DNA from: VXYL01 sp963422285
GTDB lineage: Bacteria > Pseudomonadota > Gammaproteobacteria > Pseudomonadales > Azotimanducaceae
Length of the DNA stretch: 64,000 bases
Assembly: GCA_963422285.2 (NCBI GenBank)
Contig: CAXXJO010000002.1
Location: 1 to 64,000, forward strand
Direction of reading: 5' to 3'
Both the position numbers and the translations under genes were made by a program. Below are positions 15,015 to 24,700 of the stretch, piece by piece (positions within the stretch are counted from its first letter, which is position 1; each line of letters begins with the position of its first letter). The notes under the pieces are model-generated. The model was not told the origin of the DNA and searched no databases. It worked only from the letters and a program-made list of their open reading frames with translations.

Positions 15015-16064
15015 ATGAAAATCGCACTCCCGGCCAGTCCCTACAACCGCGTGGACCTGTTCGAGGCCGCGGGCTTCGAGGTGGTCCAAGGCCGCATCCG
15101 TAGCACCGAGGACTTCATCGAACTCATGCGCGACGCCGACGGCGCCCAAGTAGGCACATTGCCGCTGACCAGCCGCGAGGTGATGGAAGCCTGCCCGAAG
15201 CTCAAGGTGGTGAGTCGCATGGGCGTCGGCGTGGACTCCATCGATCTCGACGCCGCGACCGATCTCGGCATCCTGGCCTGCAACGTGCCGGGGGTGAACA
15301 CCACGGAAGTGGCCGATCACGCGGTGGCCATGCTGCTGTCGCTCGCCCGCCGGCTGCACGACGCCGTCGCCACCACCCGAGCCGGCCAGTGGCGCGACAA
15401 TCCGCGCCAGACCGGCGTGTACCAACGGGCCGTGCGGCGCATTGCCGGGCATACCGTCGGCATCGTCGGTTTCGGCAATATCGGCCGCGCTTTCGCCACC
15501 CGCATCCGCGGCTTCGGCCCTGCCGACATCATCGCCCACGATCCCTATGTGGAGCAGACCACGGCGGACCTCTACGGCGTCAAGCTGGTGCCTTTCGAGG
15601 ATCTGCTGGCCAGCGCCGACTACATCACCATCCACTGCTCGGCCACCGCCGAGACGCGCCACATGTTCAATTCCAACACCCTAGGCAAGCTGAAGTCCAC
15701 GGCGCTGCTGGTGAACACCGCACGGGGTCCGATCATCGACGGCGCGGCGCTTGCCTCGGCACTGGAAGCCGGGCAGCTCGAAGCAGCGGCTCTGGACGTG
15801 ACCGAGATCGAGCCGGTGGAATCCCACGATCCGCTGCTCGGCCTGCCCAACTGCATCGTCACCCCGCACATCGCCGGCTTCTCGCCCACGTTCCTGGAGC
15901 AATGCCCGATCCGCCAGGCGGAGAACATCATCCGCGTACTCACCGGCCAAGCGCCCCACGGTCTCGCCAATCCGGAGGCGATCAAGACCATCGCCGTGAT
16001 GCGGTCCACGGACCCGGGCCGTTGGGCCGGGGTGCCGGACTTCTCCACGGCGCTGGCGGTGTAG
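15015..16064 (+). CDS. D-isomer 2-hydroxyacid dehydrogenase (SerA-like)
   Basis: A 349-residue NAD-dependent enzyme. The nucleotide-binding domain carries VGIVGFGNIGRAFATR, and the three catalytic residues are Arg in VNTARGPIIDG, Glu in ALDVTEIEPVE and His in VTPHIAGFSP. It would interconvert a D-2-hydroxyacid and a 2-oxoacid in the cytoplasm. It lacks the ACT domains of full-length SerA, so a peripheral hydroxyacid is more likely than the serine pathway. The SDR gene follows after 12 bp, so the two are probably co-transcribed and may act on successive intermediates. Confidence 0.85.
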   Translation: MKIALPASPYNRVDLFEAAGFEVVQGRIRSTEDFIELMRDADGAQVGTLPLTSREVMEACPKLKVVSRMGVGVDSIDLDAATDLGILACNVPGVNTTEVADHAVAMLLSLARRLHDAVATTRAGQWRDNPRQTGVYQRAVRRIAGHTVGIVGFGNIGRAFATRIRGFGPADIIAHDPYVEQTTADLYGVKLVPFEDLLASADYITIHCSATAETRHMFNSNTLGKLKSTALLVNTARGPIIDGAALASALEAGQLEAAALDVTEIEPVESHDPLLGLPNCIVTPHIAGFSPTFLEQCPIRQAENIIRVLTGQAPHGLANPEAIKTIAVMRSTDPGRWAGVPDFSTALAV

Positions 16065-16076
16065 GGGGGAGCGGCG

Positions 16077-16823
16077 ATGCGCAAGGTGGCGATCGTCACC
16101 GGTGCCGGTACAGGCATCGGCAAGCACGCCGCGCTGGCGCTGCTCGGAGAAGGCTACGCGGTGGCCCTCGCCGGGCGCCGCTTGGAACTCTTGCAGCAGG
16201 TGGCCGAGGAATCGGGCGCGGGCGAGCGAGCGCTCCCGGTGCGAACCAACGTGGCCGATGCGGACTCTGTGGCGGCGTTGTTCGCCCGCACCAATGCAGC
16301 CTTCGGTCGCCTGGACCTGCTGTTCAACAACGCCGGCACGGGTGCCCCGCCGGTACCGCTCGAAGACCTCGCCTTGGAGCAGTGGCAGCGCGTGGTGGAC
16401 ATCAATCTCACCGGCTCGTTCCTCTGCACCCAGCACGCCATCCGGCTGATGAAGGATCAAGATCCCAAGGGCGGTCGCATCATCAACAACGGCTCCATCT
16501 CCGCCCATGTGCCGCGACCCGATTCGGCGCCGTACACGGCCACCAAGCACGCCCTGACGGGCCTTACGCGCTCCACGTTCCTGGATGGCCGGCGGCACAA
16601 CATCGTCTGCGGCCAGATCGACATCGGCAACGCGCTCACGCCTATGACCTCGCGCATGGGCGCCGGCATGAAGCAGGCCGACGGCAGCGTCAAGCCCGAA
16701 CCGACCATGGATTTGGAGAACGTCGCCCGCGCCGTGGTCTACATGGACAGCCTGCCGCTCACCGCCAACGTGCCGTTCATCACCGTGATGGCGTCGTCGA
16801 TGCCGTACATCGGCCGCGGCTGA
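16077..16823 (+). CDS. Short-chain dehydrogenase/reductase
   Basis: A 248-residue classical SDR: cofactor motif TGAGTGIG (residues 8-15), LLFNNAGTG, the catalytic Ser in NNGSIS and the Tyr-Lys pair in YTATKHALTG. Arg38/Arg39 after the second strand (LAGRRLELL) favour NADP(H). It follows the 2-hydroxyacid dehydrogenase gene by 12 bp. The substrate is unknown; co-expression suggests oxidation or reduction of a related hydroxy or keto compound. Length and frame are normal. Confidence 0.85.
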   Translation: MRKVAIVTGAGTGIGKHAALALLGEGYAVALAGRRLELLQQVAEESGAGERALPVRTNVADADSVAALFARTNAAFGRLDLLFNNAGTGAPPVPLEDLALEQWQRVVDINLTGSFLCTQHAIRLMKDQDPKGGRIINNGSISAHVPRPDSAPYTATKHALTGLTRSTFLDGRRHNIVCGQIDIGNALTPMTSRMGAGMKQADGSVKPEPTMDLENVARAVVYMDSLPLTANVPFITVMASSMPYIGRG

Positions 16824-16853
16824 GGCCGACTCCGTCATCGTAAGGAAGCCGTC

Positions 16854-18314
16854 GTGACGTCCACCACTTGGCAGCCGATTCAGGACTATGAAACGGATCC
16901 AGCGGAACTGGCCGACAGGGAGCTGCCTGCCCTTTCCTGCGTGTGGCTCGAACAGCGCGGTCGTCTCGACGAGGCTGCCAGCGGCATCGTGAGATTCACG
17001 GAGCGCCTGAAACGAGAATGGGCGATCGAAACCGGCCTCATCGAGCGACTCTACCACTTGGACAGAGGGATCACGGAACTGCTGATCGAGCGCGGCATCG
17101 ACGCGGCGTTGATTCCCCACCGTGCCACCGATGATACCGAACAGACGGTTGCCATGATCGGCGATCAGCAGCAAGCGGTGGAGAGCCTGTTCGCGTTCGT
17201 CAGGCAGGACAGGCAGATTTCGACGAGCTACGTCAAAGAACTGCATGCGCTGTTTACGCGGCACCAACCGTATGCGGAAGGTCGGGATCAGTTTGGCCAA
17301 AAGGGTCGGGTTCCGCTCATTCACGGCGGCTACAAGCAGGCGGTGAACAACCCCACGCGGCCAGATGGAACAGTCCACCTGTATTGCCCACCCGAGCATG
17401 TCGCCGCGGAAATGGATCGGCTCATCCAATGGCACCAAAGCCATGTCGATGTCGCGCCGGAAGTGCAAGCCGCTTGGCTGCACCACCGATTCGTGCAGAT
17501 ACACCCGTTCCAGGATGGCAACGGGCGTTTGGCCAGGGCATTGGCGACATTGGTGTTCCTGCGTCAGAGCTGGTTCCCCTTGGTGGTTCGGGACAAGGAC
17601 AGGGGCCCGTACATCCATGCTCTGGAGCGGGCCGACGGCGGCGACCTGGAACCGCTGGTGGCGTTCTTCTCGAAGCTCCAGAGGCAGGAGTTCATCAAGG
17701 CCATCGGCATCGCACGGGACATAGATCGAGCCGTACTCGTCGACGGACGCATCCAGTCCATCCGTCAGCAGCTTGCCCAGCGACGGGATTCTCTGGTGCA
17801 GGAGTGGGAGGCGGCGAAGACGACGGCACGACATCTGCACGAGTTTGCCGAGAAACGAATGAGCCAGGTCCGGGACATGTTGAACGAGGCCGTGAATGCC
17901 TATCAGCAGGAGTTTTCGTTCCATGTGCGGGATCAGGGAGACTCTGACGAGCACAGCCACTACTACCGCCACCAGATCGTCTCGACGGCGAAGATGCTGG
18001 ACTATTTCGCAGACACCAGAGGCTACCGATCCTGGGTGCTGCTGACGGCGCGGGACGGCGTTCAAAGCAACATCCTCATTTCGTTTCACGGCATCGGATA
18101 CGAATTCCAAGGCGTTCTGGTTTGTTCCGGAACCTGGTTTCAACGTGTTCCCACCGACGACGGCAGAGAAACCACTGGCGAGACTGCGCTGTGCGACGAG
18201 GTGTTCCAGATCAACTACAAAGAAGATGAGAATGCCGTGCGTCTCCGATTCGAGGAGTGGCTCGAAGGCGTTCTTGCAAAGGGTCTGGCGCTGTGGGAAT
18301 CCACCATGCTGTAG
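16854..18314 (+). CDS. Fic family protein, intact
   Basis: A 486-residue protein from GTG 16854, with TAAGGAAG upstream. The Fic active site HPFQDGNGRLAR lies near residues 221-232. Upstream, TGLIER (residues 60-65) matches the inhibitory [S/T]xxxE motif, with Arg where Gly/Asn is usual, so the enzyme may be self-inhibited. The C-terminal third (from about residue 300) is helical, then a beta-rich domain with SFHGIGYEFQGVLV. Fic enzymes modify target proteins, usually by AMPylation, in toxin or regulatory settings. It starts 30 bp after the SDR gene and begins the defence-like island. Confidence 0.87.
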   Translation: MTSTTWQPIQDYETDPAELADRELPALSCVWLEQRGRLDEAASGIVRFTERLKREWAIETGLIERLYHLDRGITELLIERGIDAALIPHRATDDTEQTVAMIGDQQQAVESLFAFVRQDRQISTSYVKELHALFTRHQPYAEGRDQFGQKGRVPLIHGGYKQAVNNPTRPDGTVHLYCPPEHVAAEMDRLIQWHQSHVDVAPEVQAAWLHHRFVQIHPFQDGNGRLARALATLVFLRQSWFPLVVRDKDRGPYIHALERADGGDLEPLVAFFSKLQRQEFIKAIGIARDIDRAVLVDGRIQSIRQQLAQRRDSLVQEWEAAKTTARHLHEFAEKRMSQVRDMLNEAVNAYQQEFSFHVRDQGDSDEHSHYYRHQIVSTAKMLDYFADTRGYRSWVLLTARDGVQSNILISFHGIGYEFQGVLVCSGTWFQRVPTDDGRETTGETALCDEVFQINYKEDENAVRLRFEEWLEGVLAKGLALWESTML

Positions 18315-18625
18315 CTCTGCCGGGACGGAGACTGGATTGCGCAGAGATGTTCCTGTCGAATGCAGGTTCGACCAGGGCGAGGTCGATATCGTCGCTCGGA
18401 GGGACTTCTCAAAGAGCGGCATTCAGGATCGGGCTCTGGCAACAAAAGGATTTTTCAATTCGGCTGGCGGCGTCCAGGATGCCGAGGATCAGAGTCGAAC
18501 CCTGCGTCTCGACGTTCAATTTGCCGGCGGACGCGCCGGACGTGATCGCCGACCTCGATCATGCTTGCGACATGGAGTCCCGCGCCCGGCACCACTGCCA
18601 GCAAGAGGCGTCGTCAAGGTTGCCA
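18315..18625. other. Non-coding or decayed stretch between Fic gene and DUF4143 ATPase
   Basis: No complete gene is seen in these about 310 bp. On the minus strand a fragment DIDLALVEPAFDRNI is vaguely nucleotidyltransferase-like, but too short to assign. It probably acts as the convergent 3' region between the two genes. Confidence 0.4.
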
Positions 18626-19801
18626 TCACCGCCGTTCGCGCAGTTCTTCCGCCAAGGCGCGCAGGCCGACGCCTTCCACGCCCGGAGCGACCGGGAAGCG
18701 ATCTTCGCCGGCATGGACGACGAAGGCGCGGCTCGGCTTGAGGTCCGCGCAAGCGACGTGAAAGCCCCGGCTTGCCTTGGCCGTCAGCGAACGCATGATT
18801 TCCATCGCCCAAAGTTCGTCGCCGGCGACATGCTCGATGACGAGATCGATCTCCGCCCCTGCGCTGGTGCGGTAGAACGAGGCCAGCGACCCCCACGGCA
18901 GCACGGAGAGCAGCGTCTCGACCGCGAAGCCTTCCCAGCTTTGGCCCACCACGGGATGGCCGGCCAGCGCGGCGAGAGAGCCAATGCCCAGCAGCGCATG
19001 CACCAGTCCGCTGTCGCGCACGTAGACCTTCGGCGACTTCACCAGCCGCTTGCCGACATTGGCGTGCAGCGGCGGCAGCCGCCGCACGAGGAGCAGATCG
19101 ACGAGCAGACCGATGTAGCGCGTCACCGACTGCACGCTCGTTTCCAGTGCCCGGGCCAGCGCCGACCCGTTGAGCATCGTCCCCTGGCGGTGGGCGAGCA
19201 TGGTCCACAGGCGTTCCAGCGTGGTCGCCGGAACGCGCGGGCCGAACATCGCCACGTCGCGTTCGAGATACGTTCTGACGAAATCTCTGCGCCATGCCAG
19301 GCTTTGTGCATCGCTGGCGGCGAGGTAGCTGTCCGGAAAGCCGCCGCGCAGCCAGAGCCGTTCCCGGGCGGCGCGCTCGTTCGCCACTTCGAGGGCGGAG
19401 AACGGTGCCAAGTCGAGATAGGCGATGCGCCCGGCCAGGGACTCCCCGGATTGGCGCAGCAGATCGATGGAGGCGGATCCCAGGATGAGGAACCTGCCGC
19501 TGCCCTTGTTGCGCCGTCGACCCTGGTCGATGACGCCCCGCAGCGTCTGGAACAGTTCCGGCATGCGGTGGATCTCGTCCAGGACGACGAGGCGGTCCTC
19601 CATACCGTCCAGGAACAGCACGGGTTCGTCGAGGCGGCTGCGGTGGCCGCTGTCTTCGAGATCCAGGTAGATCGCGTCGAGCCGCCGCCCGATGTCCAAG
19701 GCCAGCGTCGTTTTGCCGGCCTGCCGGGGACCGACGAGCGCAACGGCCGCTTGGCGGCTGAGCGCGTTGAAGATGTCGTCCGTTATGATTCTTCGAAGCA
19801 T
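18626..19801 (-). CDS. DUF4143 AAA ATPase with altered nuclease-fold lysine
   Basis: A 391-residue protein. Walker A is GPRQAGKTT (about residues 24-32), Walker B LVVLDEIHR, sensor ILGSASIDLL. The C-terminal DUF4143 domain (about 200-391) has a PD-(D/E)xK-like core: AEIDLVIE, then MEIMRS, where the expected Lys of ExK is Met336. The second DUF4143 protein nearby keeps that lysine. These ATPases are common in accessory regions and their role is poorly known; DNA handling or a toxin-like role is suspected. A 10-bp inverted repeat overlaps the start codon. AAGGAT lies almost against the ATG. Confidence 0.85.
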   Translation of the reverse strand: MLRRIITDDIFNALSRQAAVALVGPRQAGKTTLALDIGRRLDAIYLDLEDSGHRSRLDEPVLFLDGMEDRLVVLDEIHRMPELFQTLRGVIDQGRRRNKGSGRFLILGSASIDLLRQSGESLAGRIAYLDLAPFSALEVANERAARERLWLRGGFPDSYLAASDAQSLAWRRDFVRTYLERDVAMFGPRVPATTLERLWTMLAHRQGTMLNGSALARALETSVQSVTRYIGLLVDLLLVRRLPPLHANVGKRLVKSPKVYVRDSGLVHALLGIGSLAALAGHPVVGQSWEGFAVETLLSVLPWGSLASFYRTSAGAEIDLVIEHVAGDELWAMEIMRSLTAKASRGFHVACADLKPSRAFVVHAGEDRFPVAPGVEGVGLRALAEELRERR

Positions 19802-19843
19802 ATCCTTGCATTTTGTCTAAATCGTGGAAGATTTGCAAGGATA
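19801..19843. promoter_or_regulatory. Inverted repeat at the start of the first DUF4143 ATPase gene
   Basis: TATCCTTGCA at 19801-19810 and its perfect complement TGCAAGGATA at 19834-19843 are separated by 23 bp. The left arm contains the last base of the start codon and the Shine-Dalgarno-like AAGGAT. The position suggests an operator for autoregulation or a hairpin covering the start. The spacing of about 33 bp centre to centre would put both arms on the same helix face. Confidence 0.6.
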
Positions 19844-20193
19844 ACTATCGTGTCCAGAGGAGTTGAACCTAGCAGAGGTGGCTGTGGCCAAGGATCGCAC
19901 ACGCCCTTTGTGGCGGTGCGGCGGAGCAAGCGTAGGCTTGCCGCCTCGCTCGCGCGGGGAAGTGCGCCGGAAATCCACGGTTCGGACTGCTTCATGCCTT
20001 TGTCGTGGATCGCCGCCTGGAGCCAGCGAGAAGTTGCGCCAGCATGTCGCCGTCGAGATCAAGACCACTTTCTCCAGCCAGTGTGCGAAGACGGCATCCC
20101 TTGCTGAAGCGGTATCGCCGGCGGGCCATGGCCGTCTACGGCTGCCAAGCGACCGGAGAGAAGCGCCTGATCGACCCGAGGCTGCAGCGGCGA
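19844..20193. other. Stretch between the two DUF4143 ATPase genes
   Basis: About 350 bp with no recognisable gene. On the minus strand the frame ending GDMLAQLLAGSRRRSTTKA (near 20000-20050) might be the tail of a lost gene. The part next to 19844 must hold the promoter of the first ATPase gene. Confidence 0.4.
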
Positions 20194-21312
20194 TCAAACG
20201 AGAGTGCCGAGGAATTTCAGCGCGGGCATGGCTCTTATGCCCTCCGGCGTTCGATAGTCGCGTACTCCGGACAGCGCGATTTGCACGGCGTCGGCGTTGG
20301 GGAAGCGTCTCTTCAGGTAGCGCAGCCCGACACCGACTTCCCCGTCTCCGAGTTTGCATTCCACGAGCAGGATGGGCTCGCGGTTTTCGGTAACCACGAA
20401 ATCCACTTCGCGCCGATCCACATCCCGGAAGAAGCGCAGTTCCAAGTCCAGTCCCAGGGTTTCCTGTCGGAAGTGCAGCCACTTCAGCAGGTGGCAGGCG
20501 ACGAGATTCTCGAATCGCGCCCCGGCGTTCGATACGACGGACCAGTCGAAGTGATAGTGCTTGCGCTCGTGCTTCACGGCCCGAATGCGCGGTGCGCCAA
20601 AAGGTGGAATGCGGAACAGGCCGAACAGGCGTTCGAGCGCATCGAGCCAGGCCGCGGCGGTCTTGTGGGCGACTTGGAGGTCTTCGCGCAGCGCGTTGAT
20701 GGACAACGGCGAACCGACGAGATCCGGCAGCCTCAGCACCATCTCTTCAAGCCTTCCTATATCTCTGATCCGCGTCAGCGAGGCGACTTCTTCCTCCATC
20801 AGCCTGGTGCGGTACTCGCGCGACCAGCGCCGTGCTTCGTTTTCGCTGCCGCTTAGGAACGGCTCCGGGAAGCCGCCCAATCTGAACAGGTCTTGCAGGC
20901 CGGCGCGGTTGTCGATGCCCAGTTCCGCTACCGAGAATGGGTGCAAATGCAGCAGATGATAGCGCCCTTGCAGCGAGTCGCCACCGTATCCGAACAGCTC
21001 GAGACGTCCGCTTCCGGTTACCAGAATGCGCTGACCAGGCTGCCGGTCGTCGTAAACCCCCTTCAGCAAGCTCCGCCAGCGTGTGTATTTGTGTATCTCG
21101 TCGAATACCCAAAGGTCCGCGGCCGGCAGCTCTTGGCGCAAGATGCGCTCTCGGTGGACGTCCACATCCCAATTCAGATAGCCGTCGCGGGCACCGGCAA
21201 GGCTCTGCGCCAGCGTCGTTTTGCCCACTTGCCGCGGGCCGGCGATGAAGACCATCTTCCGACGCAGATCGCTCTTCACTTGCGCTGTCAGGTAGCGTGT
21301 CGAGATATCCAT
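20194..21312 (-). CDS. DUF4143 AAA ATPase with intact nuclease-like core
   Basis: A 372-residue protein. ATG 21312 is preferred over TTG 21348 further upstream. Walker A is GPRQVGKTT, Walker B LWVFDEIHKY, sensor ILVTGSGRLEL. The DUF4143 part (from about residue 190) has HYHFDWSVV, then REVDFVV and LLVECKLGD: a complete D...ExK nuclease-fold core, unlike the upstream paralogue. It and that paralogue share domain order but only moderate sequence similarity. A long inverted repeat lies just upstream. Its function is unknown; nuclease activity coupled to ATP is possible. Confidence 0.86.
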   Translation of the reverse strand: MDISTRYLTAQVKSDLRRKMVFIAGPRQVGKTTLAQSLAGARDGYLNWDVDVHRERILRQELPAADLWVFDEIHKYTRWRSLLKGVYDDRQPGQRILVTGSGRLELFGYGGDSLQGRYHLLHLHPFSVAELGIDNRAGLQDLFRLGGFPEPFLSGSENEARRWSREYRTRLMEEEVASLTRIRDIGRLEEMVLRLPDLVGSPLSINALREDLQVAHKTAAAWLDALERLFGLFRIPPFGAPRIRAVKHERKHYHFDWSVVSNAGARFENLVACHLLKWLHFRQETLGLDLELRFFRDVDRREVDFVVTENREPILLVECKLGDGEVGVGLRYLKRRFPNADAVQIALSGVRDYRTPEGIRAMPALKFLGTLV

Positions 21313-21335
21313 ACCTTGGATGATACGACTGATTT

Positions 21336-21379
21336 CTACCCTGGGCAAAAAAACTCGCTACTTTTTTTCACCAGGGTAG
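21336..21379. promoter_or_regulatory. Inverted repeat upstream of the second DUF4143 ATPase gene
   Basis: CTACCCTGG at 21336-21344 pairs with CCAGGGTAG at 21371-21379. Including A7 and T7 tracts inside the arms, the symmetry extends to 18 bp per arm with two mismatches and an 8-base centre (21354-21361). It lies 24 bp before ATG 21312. The arm core TACCCTGG resembles TATCCTTG of the repeat at the other DUF4143 gene. It may be an operator; bidirectional termination is an alternative because of the T tract. Confidence 0.65.
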
Positions 21380-21565
21380 ATAAAACTCGTTGGTTTTCGC
21401 GCATCCACGGCACGACGTCAATCTGGACTTGTCCATGCCCTTTGGCTATGGTGGCGAGGCTTAGGAGATGGGCTAGGCCGACTCGAAATCAGGTCTGTCC
21501 TTGCGGCACCTAGGGTTCGAAGCCTTGTCTCTCTGCCAGCTATCTCGTACAACGTATTGATTCAT

Positions 21566-21775
21566 ATGGAATATCGAGAAATGGTCCGCCTTGCGTATGC
21601 AGTGTCGCGCGAGGTCTCTGTGACCGCATCCGCATTCGATGCGCTCCAAGTGGAGATGCATGAACTGATTCGCGTCGCTGCTGCCGAGCTTGCCGTCTTT
21701 CTTGCGACTCGCCTGCCCGCCCCGGCTTCCGTCCAGCGGTCGCAGCGATCAAGAAAGACGCCCTCTCCGACATAA
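21566..21775 (+). CDS. Small histone-fold-like protein at the head of the helicase operon
   Basis: A 69-residue protein from ATG 21566 (TTG 21557 also possible). Its stop overlaps the helicase start as TAATG (21773-21777), which argues that it is a real, coupled gene. Pattern: short helix EMVRLAYAVS, loop REVSVTAS, one long helix of about 25 residues (AFDALQVEMHELIRVAAAEL and on), then a basic loop ending SRKTPSPT. That order and the RKT near the end resemble single histone-fold proteins, where RKT precedes the last helix; here the last helix would be missing. The family call is tentative. Confidence 0.5.
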   Translation: MEYREMVRLAYAVSREVSVTASAFDALQVEMHELIRVAAAELAVFLATRLPAPASVQRSQRSRKTPSPT

Positions 21776-24700
21776 TGGCCCCGTCCGACACGTCCCGAAA
21801 CCCCACACTCGATCCGGCCAACGCCGCCGAGCAAACCGCGCCGCCGAGCGGCTCCAAGACGTCCGCCACCACTGCGCAAGCTGCAGCGACGTTGTTCAAG
21901 GTCGGCGGTCTCGTCGCGCTGCGCTCCGACCCGGACACCGTCGTGCCAATTATCGGAATCACGGCTGGCGACGCCGAGACCCGCTACCAGGTGTTTCAGG
22001 ACAATGGGAAGGCCACCTACTACGAGAGCCAGCTACGGCATCCCGAACAGGCCGGAGGGCCGTCCCATCTGAGCGCGGAGGGCTTGCGCGCGTATCTGAC
22101 CAGCCTGCATCTGCTCTCTCCTTCGACCGCCAATCTCTATTCGCTGCGCTCGGGGCGGGTTCAGTTCGTGCCGTACCAGTACCGTCCCGTCCTGAAGTTG
22201 ATCCGGGCGGATCGGCCGCGTCTGCTCATCGCCGATGAGGTCGGCGTCGGCAAGACCATCGAGGCCGGCCTGATCATCAAGGAGCTGCGGGCGCGCATGG
22301 ACGTTGCTTCGGTGCTGGTCATCTGTCCCAAGGCGCTGGTCGCCGAGCGCAAATGGCACCTGGAGATGAAGCGCTTCGACGAGCAGTTCACGGCGCTCGA
22401 CGGTCCGACACTGCGCCATTGCCTGCGGGAGACCCACCTCGACGGTGAATGGCCGGATCGGTACGCCAAGGCGATCGTTCCGTTCTCCCTGTTCGATTCG
22501 AACCTGCTCTTCGGCAAGGAGGGGAGAGGATCGCGGACCGGCGAAGGGCTGCTCGCCCTGGATCCGCCGCCGAAGTTCGATCTCGTAATCGTCGATGAAG
22601 CGCACCACATTCGCAACGCGGACACCTATCTCCACCAGGCGGTGCGCTATTTCTGCGACAACGCCCAGGCCGCGGTCCTTCTCACCGCCACGCCGGTGCA
22701 GTTGGGCAGCCAGGACCTCTTCACCCTGCTGAACGTTCTGCGCCCGGACCTCGTGATCGACCGTCCGAGCTTCGAGCAGATGGCCGCGCCCAACGCCTTT
22801 ATCAACGAGGCCGTGGGCCATTGCCGCGCCGCTGGAAACGACTGGCAGACCGACACCCGCGCCTGCCTGGGCCGGGCCGCGCAGACCGAGTGGGGCCGCC
22901 TTTTTCTGCGGGAATCGCCGGCGTTTCAGGACATTCATGATCGATTGGCCGAAGAGCGCATCGAAGACGCCGACCGCATCCACATCATCCGCTCGCTGGA
23001 GAATCTCTACACCTTCAGCCCGATGATCAACCGAACGCGCCGCCGGGATATCGGGGAATTTACGACCCGCCGGCCGGAAACGCTGACGGTCGCGTTCACG
23101 CCCGCCCAGCGCCGGCTGCACGACGGCCTGCTCGATGTCGTCGGCCGCATCCTGGCGCAGGCCCACGGCGAGCAGAACGTCAAGTTCATGATGACCACGA
23201 TCCGTCGCCAGGCGGCGAGCTGCCTCTACGGCCTGTCCCCCCTGCTGCGCGACCTGCTCGCCGGCAAGCTCGACAGCCTTGAAGCGATGGACGGGGACAA
23301 CGGCGAGGGCAAGGCCGACCCGGTGTTCCTCGACGAAGTGCGGGCCGATATCGAGGCGCTCCTGGAGCAGGCCGGCGCTCTCGACCCCCTCGACCCCAAG
23401 GTGCGGGCCTTCGTCAAGGTCCTGCAGGGCAAGGACCGGATGACCAACAACAAGGCGCTGGCCTTCAGCACCTTCCGGCATACGCTGGCCTATATCGAGA
23501 GGCACGTTGCGGACGCGGGATTGCGCTACGGGCTCGTGCATGGCGGTGTGGCGGACGATGAGCGCGCCGAGTTGCGCCGCCGCTTCGCCTTACCGAAAGA
23601 CCATCCGGAGGCGCTCGACGTCCTGCTGTCCTCGGAGGTCGGTAGCGAAGGCCTCGACTTCCAGTTCTGCGACCTGCTCATCAACTACGACCTGCCGTGG
23701 AACCCCATGCGCATCGAACAGCGCATCGGGCGCATCGACCGCTACGGCCAGCCGAGCGAAAGCGTCGCCATCGTCAACCTGGTGACGCCCGGCACGGTGG
23801 ACGCGGACATCTACGAACGTTGCCTGTGGCGCATCGGCGTGTTCCACCATGCGGTCGGCGGCAGCGAGGACATTCTCGGCGCGATCACGCGCGAGATTCA
23901 CGATGTCGCTGACAGCTTCACGCTGACGCCGGAACAGCGTGCCGAACGACTCCAACAGCTCGGCGACAACAAGATCCGCCAAGTTCAGGAAGAAACGGCG
24001 CTTGAGGAGAGGCAGGCCGATCTGTTCGGCCTGACGGTTCCTAACCAGTCCTGGCGCGAGGAGATCGCGGAGGCCGAGAGCTTCTGGCTGTCGCCGGAGG
24101 CGCTGCAACGGTGTGTTGCCTCCTATCTGTCGAGCGCAGCGGAGACCGACGGCGGTTTTCTGCTTGGGGAGAAACCGCTGAAAACGCTGCGGCTCGGTCA
24201 GAAGATGCGGACCAGGCTGCTCGACGACTTCCGCCGACTGCCTCGTTCGACGGACCCGGTCGCCCGGCACTGGGAGAAGTGGCTCAAGGGCGCCGACCCG
24301 TTGCTGCCGGTCACGTTCGACCAGGAAACCGCTGCGGCCGAACCGAAAGCCGTCCATCTCCATGTCCTGCATCCCCTGGTCCGGCAGGCGGCGTGGCACT
24401 TGGAGTGCACCGAGACAGTGCAGGTGAGTCTGATCGCTTCAAGCGAAGCCGTCCCGCCGGGCGAATACCCGATCGCCCTCTACCGGTGGCGCAAGGTCGG
24501 AATACGGGCTGATGACACGCTGGTGGCCGTCGCCTCCGACCCGAATCTGGACGGCGCCGTAATAACCCTGTTGGAGACTGCCACCGACGCGCCCGCCAGT
24601 CCCCCGCCCGACGAGGGCGCGACCGACCCGCTCGACAAGCGACATCACCATGAATGGCGCTCTGCGCGCGCAAAACATATGGCGGAGAACCGGGAACTCG

